A stretch of DNA of 64,000 nucleotides from Lineus longissimus (Eukaryota > Nemertea > Pilidiophora > Heteronemertea > Lineidae), in contig NC_088316.1 in NCBI RefSeq assembly GCF_910592395.1, positions 10,542,001-10,606,000 on the forward strand. Direction: 5' to 3'. The translations under genes and the position numbers were made by a program. Of this stretch, positions 1-10,893 are shown piece by piece. The notes under the pieces are model-generated. The model was not told the origin of the DNA, searched no databases, and saw nothing but the letters and a program-made list of their open reading frames with translations. Position 1 is the stretch's first letter; each line of letters begins with the position of its first letter.

Positions 1-958
1 CTAGTTTTGTTCACAAAGTGGTTGTTTCCATTACATTTGAACTTTTTAATCAGGCACCTCTCAAGTAAGGACAGCACTTGCCAGTCCTAAGGGTGCCCTG
101 AATAATAGAGAGGTACTGTACTTAAGATCAAGACGACCAATTTAAACTTTTTGGCACTTTGCTCCTGCCTAAATAGTCCCCATTTCTAAAATGTTGATAA
201 ACAGATATGATGATGGCATTGTCATTGATCTTGTCAACTCTAGTCTAAAGCATTGATGCACTTGTCATAAATCTTTAACTGTATTAATATTTACACTTTA
301 CAGTGAGAGAAATATTATTTTATCATTATATTGATTGATTGTTATCAAAACTCATGTTTTTATTGTTCTTATTTCATATCTGAAATCTTTTCTACGGCTG
401 TGACCAATTAGTATAGGGGGATTCCCCAAACGCTGAGTCACACAGCAGCTGCGCTTATCTACATAATACATGCTAATGGTGACCTGATTTCCTTCTATTG
501 GCTGAAATCGTCACACCTCCCAACCACACCTCCAAACGATCTCAAAATTAATGTTTGTTTTCTTTCGGAAATGATGTGCGATTCTGTTCGATTTCACAGC
601 AAAAATAGGCAGTATCGTGTCTGTTTAAGGCGTGGCGAAATTTGAACTTTGGGGACACACAAATTTCGGGGTAAGGCGAGTGCATTTAGGGAAGTTTTTC
701 AGTCGGATTGTGAGTGTCTACCATGCATCACATCGCATGCATGCATGGTGAAGCAGACGACACAACAACATTGAGTCCGTGCACCACGGGCACAAATTTT
801 TAGCACAAAGTTTGCCCGGTGAACATCACCCCCAGTCAAGTTGTAATATTTGTACTATGCCAGGCATGAATAACTTATTGATTTATTGGTCAACCAGCCG
901 TGTGTCGACGAGAAGACTAAAGCAGACAACAGGGAACGATTGAACTTGAAGAACACAC
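1..958. other. non-coding stretch, no gene seen
   Basis: AT-rich sequence with no convincing reading frame or splice structure. It may be the interior or flank of the Harbinger-type element whose right end lies near 1903, because no matching left terminus occurs here. Confidence 0.4.
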
Positions 959-1164
959 CTCACATCCTCGGCAACGGCCTCCCAGGCGGCCCTCTTGGAA
1001 GCCTTTGACACGCAGCCCGTCCCAATGTCCCCTATCCCACTGAAACGTCCAATGCAGTGCCTCTCACGTAGGCGAACAGCCTCCATTAGCATGGCCTCCT
1101 CCTGGGATGACCAATTTGTTGCTCTAACCCGCTTGACTTCATGCACTTCCATGTTTACCTCCAT
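959..1164 (-). CDS. Myb/SANT-like DNA-binding exon (Harbinger ORF1-like)
   Basis: The minus-strand frame opens with ATG at 1164-1162 and ends at a splice donor (AG|GTGTGT) near 959. It encodes about 68 residues with the SANT/Myb-like pattern of tryptophans and acidic helices (NWSSQEEAMLMEAV, then AAWEAVAEDV). PIF/Harbinger elements carry such a DNA-binding partner next to the transposase, and a Harbinger-type terminus lies about 740 bp upstream of the start. A domesticated or unrelated Myb/SANT gene is the alternative. Downstream exons would lie beyond the left edge of the window, so the gene is partial. The domain is recognised by eye only. Confidence 0.5.
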
Positions 1165-1736
1165 TTTTCTCGGGCGTAATGTTGCTTGGCCTAGCCTACA
1201 TACACAACAGTAATGATATGGTACCAATTCCGTTCTAACCGTCGGTAGTCGCCGCCCGTATTTCCGTACATCCTTAATCTTCATCTTCGTCCTTATAATG
1301 TGATGGGCTCCTTTCGGAACGTAATTGATATACTTGGGCCGCTTGGGCCCAGGGGATTTGGACAGCAAAGGAGTAAATACTAATAGCGCTTGATTGTAAG
1401 AGGGGGTGTGGGTGTGGCGCATTTATTGTCTTATCGGCTATATACATGTACATTCAGTGGTAAGATTCAATAATGAGAGCACCATAGTTACAAAATACTA
1501 GTAATTCCTTGGAAAATTTCATCATTATGGGTCATTATCATCCGCACCGCCGAGCATCAGAAACGAAGATCAATGTGCCTCTCCCACCATGCCCATTTCT
1601 CACGTGGTCGCCATGTGGCATTCACAATCCGACCTCCTTCATTGCCGACCAGCTGAAGAGTTCCTTGGAAACGTACTCGGGAATATTCGTAATCTCACGG
1701 AAACTCCCGAAGTCTTAGTGGAACTATCGGAGGCTG

Positions 1737-1906
1737 GCTGAAACGGTCGGCTCAGCACGTTTCACCTGACTTAAGTCATTTTGGGAAAACTTAGCTAAGT
1801 TCGTCTTAAGATGCTTTGAGATTCGTACTTAAGTTTTTGACTTGGCTTAGTCAAAATATTATGACTAAAGACAAATACTTAAGATTCTTTGAGAAACCGG
1901 GCCCAG
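1737..1906. mobile_element. right terminus of a PIF/Harbinger-type element
   Basis: The sequence ends in TTTGAGAAACCGGGCC at 1903, then CAG. This matches the GGCCCGGTT... terminus and CTG/CAG target triplet of the Harbinger elements at 20052-40902 and 50594-51552. Subterminal CTTAAG(T) motifs repeat several times, which is usual for Harbinger ends. The partner end is not in the window. Confidence 0.5.
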
Positions 1907-2049
1907 GAAAAGCACGCTTTCGCCATATTCTAAAACAAAGACGACATCACATCTATTTTCATCATGCTAAATTCCAGGTTTACGGCTGTAGTATGCCTTT
2001 TTCTGCACTATCTGTGGTAGTCACTTTTTACTCAGGAAACTAACGTTCT

Positions 2050-2535
2050 GTGAGTGTTTATATGATTATGTGTCTTTCTGTATTTTGGTCGCTACAAGAC
2101 TTTGTAGTTGCAGGGCTAGCGATGCCGAGTTCCTCCTGGACGCAGCCATTGTTTGTTTACATGTAAAATTAGCTTTCTCACTTTGAGTCTCTAATTCTCG
2201 TATGTTGGGCCACGTTGTGCATAATCTTCAGCACTGTTCGATGCTATGTCGTCTAAGGCCATGTCTCATCTGTGTATTGTATATAAAAGGTGTCTTTAGC
2301 GGAGTTTAATTAGGCTACGGGTCATGTCAAATTTTCTATTATTGTAGGTAGTTCGTCTAGCTTAGGACAGGCGGCAGCACGGCCTAGGCACATTCATTGT
2401 CTTTGTCTCTAGACTTATGAGTGTTGTCTCTAGACTTATGAGTGTTGTCTCTTGTATCTTTTCAGTTTACCGAATCGTTTACGAATTATGAACCTGTATT
2501 TTCAATAAACTATATTCGAAGTCAAAGAAGAGTTT
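2050..2535 (+). other. possible LTR or promoter region upstream of the BEL fragment
   Basis: It contains a TATA-like run (TATATAAAAGG near 2279), a direct duplication of about 21 bp at 2405-2447 and AATAAA near 2503, directly before a truncated BEL protease frame. That is the arrangement of an LTR, but no second copy is seen and no TG...CA boundary is secure. Confidence 0.3.
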
Positions 2536-3270
2536 TCGTCGAGTGACTGATCCACACATGCATTCATACGTAACGACTGAAATTGCCAGAAAACTCGATC
2601 TCAAAGCGCACCGCCGTAAAACGATGTTTGTTCACGGATTCGGAGGTCATACCACCCGCAAGGTATACGATATCGCAACGGTGGGAGTGGCAACGTCTGA
2701 CGGAGAAGTGGATATGGAATTTATGATATGTGATGAAATTGTCAAACCGATTGCTCGCCCTGGATGGAACAAATGTCTTGAATTTGATTATGTCGCCCGT
2801 GAAAATCTTGCAGATGATTATCATGATGACATTTTCAAAGAGAACTGTTTGATTGGATGCGACAGCGCGTACCTTTTTCTAGAAAGCAAAATGGTTAAAG
2901 GAGAAGGACCAATGCTTCAATTCTCAAATCTCGGATGTTTTGTATCAGGGCCCTTGCATCAATCCACAACAGCTCCTTCGACTGTAAGTACAACAACAAT
3001 AACTCTGAACGATGATTTCAATCTTGACAATCGCTTCTCTGGTGAAATGTATCCATGTCCATACGATTTTAAAACTGTGGAATCTAATAGCGCACAGACA
3101 TTTGAACAACTCAAATTCGACGCATAAGATGCAAACTTTCAACAGGCCTATGCTGATCGTATTCAGTTCATTGATGGAGAATACCACGTACCCTTGCCAT
3201 GGAGAGCCGATCACCCGGAACAATCTCAATGCAAGCCGGGGACGCCTTCTGCAGACGACTACCAGATTGA
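2535..3270 (+). pseudogene. BEL/Pao polyprotein fragment: aspartic protease (DUF1758-like) region
   Basis: The frame encodes a DUF1758-like retropepsin of BEL/Pao elements, the domain that cuts the Gag-Pol polyprotein. The fragment begins after the expected Asp-Ser-Gly active site, so the catalytic start is missing. The recognisable part reads HSYVTTEIARKL, then a beta-rich body ending in LIGCD. An in-frame TAA at 3125-3127 interrupts it. Coding similarity continues after the stop (polyprotein linker with an ADRIQF...PWRADHP segment) and then shifts into the reverse transcriptase frame near 3250-3270. The 5' truncation, stop and frameshift make it a dead fragment. No gag is present upstream. 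Confidence 0.75.
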
Positions 3271-4580
3271 AACATCTGAACCTGATGCCAGCCTATTGTA
3301 AGGTGATGAAAGAAAATATACAGAAAGGTTGGGTAGAAGAAGTAAAAAACCCCGAAACTGCCCTCCTGGAAAAAGACTGCTACTATCTACCACATTTTTA
3401 CATCCTCAAAGATAGCGAAACCACTCCACTGAGGATAGTATTTGATGCTAACTGCGGTCAACCTTCATTGAACACTTGTCTGTACAAAGGGCCTAAGATG
3501 ATCACCAATCTTTCCCAGTTATTGACACTTTTCCGCACAGGAAAAGTTGGTTTAGTTGCCGACATAGCTCGAGCTTTTCTTTCCGTGAAATTGCTGGAAA
3601 GCGAAAGAAAATATGTCCGGTTCCTTTGGTACAAAGACAATGACCCCAACAAAGAGGTCATCCCGTTTCACTGCAATACAGTGATATTCGGAAATGTTTC
3701 AAGCCCCTTCTCATTGGCTATTGTTTTAACGGAACACTTAGCTAACCATAGCAATCCAATCGCCAAGGATATGGCAAAGAAACTCTATGTTGACAATCTT
3801 CTCACATCTGTGAACAGTGACGCTGAAGCATTGGATTATTATGCTCGGTCGAGGCACATCATGAGTGAAGGGTCTTTCCTACTCCGACAGTGGGCTAGTA
3901 ACTCAGCCGCCCTCACTGACCACGCCAGAGCAGAAAACATGTCCACAAAAAGCGCCACGGCGGTCACAACCTTGGGTTTGAAATGGAATAAAGTGAATGA
4001 CACGCTAGCTTTAGCTCCGAAGTCGTCCCCAAAAACTGACTCGGTCACCAAACGTCAGGTCCTTTCAGAAACATCATCTGTTTTCGACCCGTTAGGTTAT
4101 GTTTCGCCATTGATTGTTCCTGCACGAAAGTTTGTAAATGAACTGTGGTCCAAAGGAAAATCGTGGGATGAACCACTGACACCTGAGGAAGTCAAACAAT
4201 GGGACAAAATCCGGATATCTATTTCTCGAGCATCAGAGTTTAACATACCCCGCGGACTTGGCATGAGGTCAGATTCGCCTGTTACTCTAGTGGTGTTCTG
4301 CGATGGAACTCCAGTAACTGCATCAGCATGTGTGGTATACATGAAACAAGACAATAACATTCGGCTACTTGGCTCCAAAAACAAGCTTGTGTCAAACTCA
4401 GGATTCACAACACCCAAATGCGAGCTGCAGGCAATGGTCATTGGCTCGAAATACGGACAGTGGCTGAAGGAAACCTACGCGGAATCCTATCCCATCATCA
4501 CTATGCTCTACCTACCCGATTCACAGGTAGCGCTACACTGGATCAATTCAGACAAAAAATTGACTCCATTTGTAAACTAG
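3260..4580 (+). pseudogene. BEL/Pao reverse transcriptase to Peptidase_A17 / RNase H-like region
   Basis: One open frame covers the BEL/Pao reverse transcriptase and the adjoining Pao-type domain. Visible motifs are RIVFDANCG (the FDASC-like block of BEL RTs), LVADIARAFL carrying the first catalytic Asp, the box YVDN at 3786-3797 where YVDD is expected, and SVFDPLGYVSPL typical of the Pao peptidase A17 region. The frame stops in the RNase H-like segment, near DSQVALHWI. The Asp-to-Asn change at the second catalytic Asp should abolish polymerisation. The integrase that should follow is missing apart from its tail at 5257. The copy is degenerate, but the family assignment is strong. Confidence 0.85.
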
Positions 4581-4694
4581 ACATAACGCGATTCGTGTGA
4601 ATCGCAATGTATGCCCCCGCTGAGTGGGCATATTTTTAATGTTGGGTAGATTGAAGGAAATAAATTTAAGTGCTTATACTGGTAGTAATCTGCT

Positions 4695-5183
4695 TACTGT
4701 ATTTATGCGCATTTTAGCACACTGCACGCACTAATTGAGGGTGCAGTTAAATTCAATTATAAGCGCAGTTTAAGCGCAGTGCGTTAATAATTGAACAAAA
4801 ATGTTCTTGATGTGCGTGTTGATTGGTGGCAGGAGAGGGGTCATTCCACCTGGAATGAACAGCAGTTGTGTGTTTTGCTGCTTAAAAGTGTCTTTCTCTT
4901 CGTCTTTCATGTGGCAGTGCGCGGTATTCAGAGTTAACATGCTAGAGTACTAGCGGGGTTAAACATGGAAGCATGCAGCACGGGACTGTGACTGTTTGTT
5001 CACGTATTCTTCCAGCATGTTATCAGAAGTCATGCAGCCTCCCTTCGCTGCAGTGACGATGACGTCTCCGAAAAATATTAGCACATGTGTTTATAATCGG
5101 GCAAAGTGAAGGCTGAAAATATACCCTAAAACAAGCGATTTTTGTTTATAAGCGCGTGTGCTAAAATGCGCATAAATACGGTA
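4695..5183. mobile_element. MITE with ~28 bp terminal inverted repeats
   Basis: The left end (TACTGTATTTATGCGCATT, continuing TTAGCACAC) matches the reverse complement of the right end (GTGTGCTAAAATGCGC, continuing ATAAATACGGTA) apart from one base. TA at both tips suggests a TA target duplication as in Tc1/mariner-type elements. It contains no coding capacity and lies between the two remaining pieces of the BEL element. Confidence 0.7.
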
Positions 5184-5256
5184 TGTAGTGTGACAAGTTT
5201 TCATCAACCAGTCATGAAAGGACTGATGATGGGCATCGTAAGTTGGGTTTGGAGAG

Positions 5257-5591
5257 TACCTTTGGAGACAGTGGAATGAACTCAAAAAGCAAAACGCTGT
5301 GAACAATGTGATCAAAAAGGGCGATGTTTTCATTGTGTATGACAAGGACCATCCGGGCCGCAACTGGAGACTAGGTATAGTGATTGATCTTCTGACCGGC
5401 CCCGATGACCTCACTCGAGTAGCAAAGGTGAAAACAAACTCTGGAATATTAAATCCTACCCTCTCGAAATAAACTGTGCGGATTATGACAAAAAAGACAC
5501 TGTGCCCGATAACACTGCGCCTCTAACGAGGCCAACCCGCAATTGTGCTGCAATCGCTAAAATGAAAATCCGCGATCAGTCTGAAAACTGA
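5257..5591 (+). pseudogene. BEL/Pao integrase C-terminal (DUF5641-like) fragment
   Basis: It encodes the tail of a BEL/Pao integrase: an LWRQWNELKK helix, then a small beta-barrel of the form KGDVFIVYDKDHPGRNWRLG and an Arg/Lys tail ending in TGA at 5589-5591. This is the DUF5641-type domain that follows the integrase catalytic core. The frame shifts near 5450. With the protease and RT pieces upstream it shows that one BEL element once spanned about 2.5-5.6 kb and lost RNase H plus the integrase core. Confidence 0.7.
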
Positions 5592-6316
5592 CTTTATGAC
5601 TTGTTTGTTGACAATGATTAGTCTGCTTGGAGTATAGTTTGGTAATATTTTGAAGCGATTCACTTCCATATGTTTGGATCATGTTTTATTAGTATCGTCA
5701 CATTAGGTGAAATAAGTCATTATCATTTATTGTTTTATATTGCGTCTGCATTCAAGAGACCTTTTTATGACTGTTTGCAGTGTATATTAACTTCCATTGG
5801 CATAGGCATGGGCCGTGTACATTTGTTCTTAGTTTTGGACTATGCATACTTACGAGCCTGCATCATGACTCTAAGGTCTTCTGCTTCATTGACTGTTATA
5901 TATAGTAACCCTCAGCTATAGTAACACTGACTTTTGACTTCAAACTAATTTAGTTTCCTCCATTCATAAACTTTGGTTGCCTTTATGCTTTAGATTAGAT
6001 TATGTGTAATTGCTTGATTGTTGTTTTGACTGTCTAGACTCTGTCAATATCTGTAATAGTTGGATCAGCAGGATAAGCTCGTGTTTTAATCAGAGTAATT
6101 AACTCATTTTGTTGGCCGCGGAGGATGTCGAATATTGCCCAAGGCTGTTTCCCACAAGGGACCCTTGTAGTAATTCTGTTCCTAGACTCTCTGTCTCCAT
6201 ACAGATTAGCAACCCCTTTCAAGACAGGAAGTTGCAGCATACTTATAAGATTAAGATTATGTTCTTTGTTGTACCTAACCATACATATTACCACTATACG
6301 ATCAAATAAACCAGTT
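5592..6316. other. non-coding stretch
   Basis: No supported gene. It may hold the remnant 3' part of the BEL element, but no LTR copy could be matched. Confidence 0.4.
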
Positions 6317-6755
6317 ATCATCAAGAACTGTTGAGTACTGCGGAGCCATATGGGACCCCCACCTCCAGAAAGACATTGATAATCTTGACAGGGTGCAGCG
6401 GAGGGCTGCACGTTTCATTGCCAACAACTATAGCAAAACCCAGAGCATCACCCAACTCCAACAAGACATTGGATGGAAAACCTTGGAGGATAGAAGGAAA
6501 CATCAACGGCTAACCCTCCTGTACAAGGTGTTTACGGGGAAAGTGGCCGTGCCGGCAGAGGCAGTAGATATTGTCAGGAATAACTCGGGCACCAGATCGA
6601 CCAATAGTGCAAAACTTAGCATAATAACTGCGAACACCACGCAATTCCGCCAGGCGTGCATCCCAAAAACAATTCCGGACTGGAACAAGTTGCCGCAAAA
6701 GGCATTAGAGGCCAATACCATGCTAAGTTTCAAGGCTTCGCTCAACCAATAACCC
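6317..6755 (+). pseudogene. non-LTR retrotransposon, C-terminal fragment
   Basis: The frame resembles the end of LINE ORF2 proteins: an EYCGAIWDPH block, then RVQRRAARFIANNYS, IGWKTLEDRRK, and a final PDWNKLP...FKASLNQ ending in TAA near 6750. These blocks follow the reverse transcriptase fingers and palm in Jockey/CR1/RTE-like elements. Endonuclease and RT core are absent, so it is a 5'-truncated insertion, the commonest fate of LINE copies. The clade cannot be set from this part alone. Confidence 0.75.
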
Positions 6756-7457
6756 GCATTAGCTAGCGCACTCACTCATCGACGTCATACTCCAACTGGA
6801 GGTTTGTCGATTATGATCCAGATCCAGAACTCCTTGTGTTAGCATCTTTGAGTTACTGCAAGTAAAACTACAAAACATTCTTGTCAAACTAAACGACACA
6901 CCAGATCCAACAAATAGTGCCCTGCATCATTAGCAAATTCACCGATGACCCTGGATGTCACAATCAGTGATAAAGAAGACATTTTTATATCATTCCTCTG
7001 AGGAATTTCAAAAATGTTGCCACCAACTCATTTTGTTTCACCCCCCACCAATTCCCCTAATTGCTGATTTAGAACCTGGCTTTGCTATGGTGTCAATGCA
7101 AAAGTGTTGTTCACTCATTTTGAGGATAGATTTAAGGGCATGAGATTTGATTCTGACACATCTCCTATCACATGTCCTTTATAGAAGGCAAGTTGACACG
7201 TAGAATAGCATATGGGTCCGCAAAAAATGCTGATTTGTCGAATTGCAGAATTTGTTATGCCCTGTGTAATCATGTTTTGAACTGTTGACCCTGTTGTCAT
7301 CATGAATAATATATAAATCTTTAACTGAGGGAAAACTTCCTTATAAGCCGATTACTATAAAACATTTTCACATTCTCTTTGAGCATATGGATAATATCCA
7401 ATAACAAGTCTGGATATAATCATATCACAAGTTCATTCGCAAGATTTCAACACGTAA
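6756..7457. other. non-coding stretch
   Basis: AT-rich sequence without supported genes. The first ~46 bp of the LTR that should precede 7458 is absent or diverged here. Confidence 0.4.
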
Positions 7458-7806
7458 GCCAATATGCATAGTTTATACATGTGACCGTAGAGCTGTAAGC
7501 CAAACATTATTTGTAAGATTTAATCATGTAATTATAGGCCTAATTGAACTCTTATAGGCCTATACCACTTAACTTGTTTTGACGTTGCTAGGAGTTGGTT
7601 TTGGAATGTTTTAAGAGAGTTCAGGAATAGTCACCAACAGAGGAACCCCAGTTTGGATGAGCTCCTACTCAAAATATTAAAAGTTTCATCATCACCGTTA
7701 TCTTATCTTCAAGTTACGTTTGTACCATCACATTCCTCCACGCTGTCTGGCTCAAGTCTTCTATCGGCTTGAGTTAGGACAAGAACACGCCTTCGCTGAC
7801 ATGACA
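7458..7806 (+). repeat. 5' LTR (start truncated)
   Basis: Direct copy of 11319-11664 with scattered differences, ending ...ATGACA. The 46 bp found at the start of the 3' LTR is not recognisable here. Confidence 0.8.
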
Positions 7807-7820
7807 TGGTGACCCCGACG
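7807..7820 (+). promoter_or_regulatory. primer binding site for LTR replication
   Basis: TGGTGACCCCGACG lies immediately after the 5' LTR, where a tRNA 3' end should pair (TGG being complementary to CCA). Confidence 0.65.
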
Positions 7821-7909
7821 TGATTCAATTCGTATTGATTTATATCCAGAAGGCGACGTAATGATTATCAACGGATCATGTGAGGATTTTATCATCTGTT
7901 AATTTCAAC

Positions 7910-8254
7910 ATGTCGGTTCAACTACCTGAGGATTTGGAGTTTTCACTGAGGACTCATGGCCTGCACGTTCTACAGGCAAAATGGTCGTTTCAGGCCTGCG
8001 AGGACAGTTATGCTGTTACACTTTTATGGAATAAGGCACAAGTTCCATATGGACACTCATTTTCAAATTCGCATGTACGCTCTTCAGCTAAATCGCCACG
8101 TAAACGAGAGAGAGACAAGAAACGCCTATTGAACTTTTTAGAGAAAAAGAAAGCTAGAAAAATATCAAATGAGGAATCTGAGAATACGGGGAATGCATTG
8201 CAATTAGAAACGTGTGTGCCTTTTGAATGCGGGAGACTGTACAATTCCCCCTGA
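7910..8254 (+). CDS. gag-like ORF of the LTR element
   Basis: The 114-residue frame from the ATG at 7910 has an N-terminal hydrophobic/acidic half with SLRTHGLHVLQAKWSF and LLWNKAQ, then a basic segment SPRKRERDKKRLLNFL followed by KKKARK. A similar layout, a short folded part then a basic RRRDKxRL helix, occurs in small frames of LTR elements in marine invertebrates, and its place after the primer binding site fits Gag. The frame stops at 8254, but open sequence continues in another frame to about 8845, so a frameshift probably cuts the original product. No zinc knuckle is visible. The gag label rests on position more than on sequence. Confidence 0.45.
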   Translation: MSVQLPEDLEFSLRTHGLHVLQAKWSFQACEDSYAVTLLWNKAQVPYGHSFSNSHVRSSAKSPRKRERDKKRLLNFLEKKKARKISNEESENTGNALQLETCVPFECGRLYNSP

Positions 8255-8845
8255 GTCTCTTTCGAATCAACTTACAGATCAAGGTGTATCAAATCCGACA
8301 TTACTGCCTCTCCATGAAAGTGGTGCATCACACAGTGAAACACGTGCGAGCCAGGAGAAAAAAAACTTTTCCCACGAATTCAGACTGGAGAAAACCGGAC
8401 GTGAAGCCAAGTTGAACATGCAAATTCGTGGAGCAAGTTTTGGCGACTATTCCAAAGAGCAAACCATTTTTGATACCGAGGCATTTAGACAGGTGGTCTA
8501 TGGTAATCATCATGACCAGCAACAAGCATTTACCCAACCATCTTTTTTTGAACTAGGATATGAACACAGCAAACAATCTCAACAATCTGTGCGTTTGGAA
8601 TCGTCTACTGAGTACGACAGAACAGTCTATGATATCTCGAGTTCTCAAAATTCCAGGGATGTGAACGATCTAGACAAACACCAATCCAGCCTGAACGTTC
8701 GCATTGTGCCCATATATCATGATGGTACCCGTAATCTTTCCCCAATATTAAGTCGGACACTACACATGCAAAAAGGGATTTTTATAATGGCAAAATTCTT
8801 GAATGTGGTAATAATGAGCGTGAGCTTTTTACTGTTGCGAATCGC
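8230..8845 (+). pseudogene. continuation of LTR-element ORF, interrupted by LINE insertion
   Basis: An open, polar frame rich in Ser/Gln/Glu follows the gag-like ORF with a change of frame and runs into the inserted LINE. Downstream of the LINE, another open segment (about 10680-10893, ending SIPPMKHLFVEW and a stop) could be its continuation. I recognise no domain. Together the two parts could be the C-terminal half of the element's single protein. Confidence 0.35.
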
Positions 8846-10676
8846 TCTTGGGGAAAAAAAAGGAAACCATTCTACCTAGCCATGCCCCGAGTTCCTCGCA
8901 ATTGCTAGCAAATTGTTTTGCACACTTCTTTCACACCAAAGTGATGAACATTAATGTTTACCTTGATGAGCTTCCAGATTCAATGGGTGACCCCGTGGAT
9001 GACACTTTCTGTTCACCTCCGACGAGACTAGCGACTTTCCGCCCAGTTACAGCTACAGAACTACGTAAGCTTATCGAGAGAACTCCTACAAAATCATGTA
9101 ACTTAGATCCTATTCCTACCACCTTGTTAAAGGAAGTTCCTGTTCTGGATAGTTTGGTCCCAATACTGTGTGACATTGTGAACTCGTCGCTCGCTACTGG
9201 CACAGTACCAGACAGTCTGAAAAGTGCTAATGTAACCCCACTTCTCAAGAAACCTTCTTTGGATAAGGACGACATAAAGAACTATCGACCTGTCTCTAAT
9301 CTGTCCTTTTTGTCGAAATTGGTCGAACGTGTTGTTGCAAAGGAGCTGCAGGCCCACCTGTCGGATGCCGATCTTTATGAAAAAATGCAGTCTGCCTACA
9401 GGGCTGACCATAGCACTGAGACGTCTCTTCTCAAGGTAATAAACGGTCTTCTTTTGGCAGTCGATCGTAAGCAGATGGTTGGTCTCGTACTATTAGACTT
9501 GTCAGCGGCATTTGACACGGTGAACCATGCCGTTCTTTTGCAGCGACTTAAGGACAGAGTTGGTATAGAGGGTACAGTCTTAAAGTGGCTTGAGAGTTAC
9601 CTTGAGAATCGATGTCAGAGTGTAGTGGTGAGTGGTGAAGCATCTAAACAACATAAGCTCACTACAGGAGTCCCGCAAGGCTCTGTCCTCGGGCCCTTGT
9701 TATTCACGATCTACATGGGCCCCCTGGGTGACCTCATTAGAAGGCATGGTTTAGAGGTGCTCTTTTATGCCGACGATTCTCAGCTATACATTTATTTCAA
9801 ACGGGATGAGACTCAGATTGGCATCGCTAAGCTTGAGGCCTGTATAGCCGATCTCCACAAATGGATGGCACAGAACTTCCTCAAGCTTAACGATGACAAA
9901 ACTGAGTTTCTCATAATTTCATCTGATTATCAAGCCCGAGGATTTGACCCCAAGTTAGTCAAAATTGGGGAGCACAACATTTGCGCTGTGTCTCATGCCA
10001 GAAACATAAGGGCAATTTTCGACCAACATCTGTCCATGGTTAGACATGTCAATTCCATCTGTAAAAATGCCTTTTTTCATCTCCACAGGGTTGGGTTAAT
10101 TCGTAAATTTCTAACCACTGAGGCTACCAAATCACTTGTCCATGCATTCGTTACCTCCAGGCTTGATTATCTTAACTCCCTTCTGGCTGGTCTGCCTACC
10201 CTGACCACTGCTAAACTGCAGAGGGTACAAAATTGTACTGCTCGAGTTATCAGTGGTCTGGCCGGGTCAGATCATATCACACCTGTTCTGAATGATTTCC
10301 ACTGGTTGCGAGTTCCGGAGCGCATTGAGTTCAAATTACTCATGTTATGTCACAAGAGCATCAGGGGAACCGCTCCAGTGTATCTTCGGGACCTTTTGCA
10401 GGTTCAACAGCCATCACGTGTTTTACGATCTTCTGATGGTTTGCTTTTGGTGCAGCCAAGAGGTAGGCTGGTGACTTATGGAGACAGGGCTTTTTCTTGT
10501 ATTGCACCCAGGTTGTGGAACAAATTACCACTCAATTTAAGACAAATCATTAACACCCCTGTCTTCGTAGTGCATCTGAAATCCTACCTCTTTGCTCGCT
10601 ACAATATGTAAGGTGTCGTTGATCACATTTTGTGGAGTCTGGCACCTTAAATACGTTAATTTTGATTGATTGACAT
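8845..10676 (+). mobile_element. 5'-truncated L2/CR1-type LINE
   Basis: A single long RT frame is followed by a short 3' UTR ending in TTGATTGATTGACATTG, a tail of short repeats as in CR1/L2-group LINEs. The endonuclease domain is missing, so the insertion is 5' truncated. It lies within the LTR element. Confidence 0.8.
8848..10611 (+). CDS. LINE reverse transcriptase (ORF2 protein, lacking endonuclease)
   Basis: The frame encodes about 587 residues with the complete reverse transcriptase series of L2/CR1-type LINEs: the SCNLDPIPTTLLKE approach region, NYRPVSNLSFLSKLVERV, LLDLSAAFDTVNH (first catalytic Asp), TGVPQGSVLGPLLF, and FYADDSQLY (catalytic Asp pair, near 9766-9792). The C-terminal half carries the usual LDYLNSLLAGLP and RLWNKLPLNLR blocks. 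The protein would copy its own RNA at a nicked target, but the N-terminal APE-type endonuclease is missing, so this copy cannot mobilise itself. There is no authentic start codon at the 5' edge, because the frame is simply where the insertion begins. No stop or frameshift breaks it, so it is young. Confidence 0.9.
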   Translation: MGKKKETILPSHAPSSSQLLANCFAHFFHTKVMNINVYLDELPDSMGDPVDDTFCSPPTRLATFRPVTATELRKLIERTPTKSCNLDPIPTTLLKEVPVLDSLVPILCDIVNSSLATGTVPDSLKSANVTPLLKKPSLDKDDIKNYRPVSNLSFLSKLVERVVAKELQAHLSDADLYEKMQSAYRADHSTETSLLKVINGLLLAVDRKQMVGLVLLDLSAAFDTVNHAVLLQRLKDRVGIEGTVLKWLESYLENRCQSVVVSGEASKQHKLTTGVPQGSVLGPLLFTIYMGPLGDLIRRHGLEVLFYADDSQLYIYFKRDETQIGIAKLEACIADLHKWMAQNFLKLNDDKTEFLIISSDYQARGFDPKLVKIGEHNICAVSHARNIRAIFDQHLSMVRHVNSICKNAFFHLHRVGLIRKFLTTEATKSLVHAFVTSRLDYLNSLLAGLPTLTTAKLQRVQNCTARVISGLAGSDHITPVLNDFHWLRVPERIEFKLLMLCHKSIRGTAPVYLRDLLQVQQPSRVLRSSDGLLLVQPRGRLVTYGDRAFSCIAPRLWNKLPLNLRQIINTPVFVVHLKSYLFARYNM

Positions 10677-10893
10677 TGTCAGGGAATTCAACCGTTGACG
10701 ACTGTGTCCGAGAATACTGTAAAATTATTTTTGGGGATGTATCTTTCGTGAGAAAGATTTCTGTATATGGACGTGTGTTGTCTCCACACAATAGTTCCTG
10801 CGAGGACTTGCAATTTTCTATTAATGATCGGAATACCATGGTTTCTGATGCACCGTCTATACCACCTATGAAACACTTGTTTGTCGAGTGGTA

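Noticed and set aside
3012-3260. Start of the BEL RT frame at 3012
   Set aside because: The first ~80 codons are the wrong frame of the protease/linker region. RT similarity begins only near 3260.
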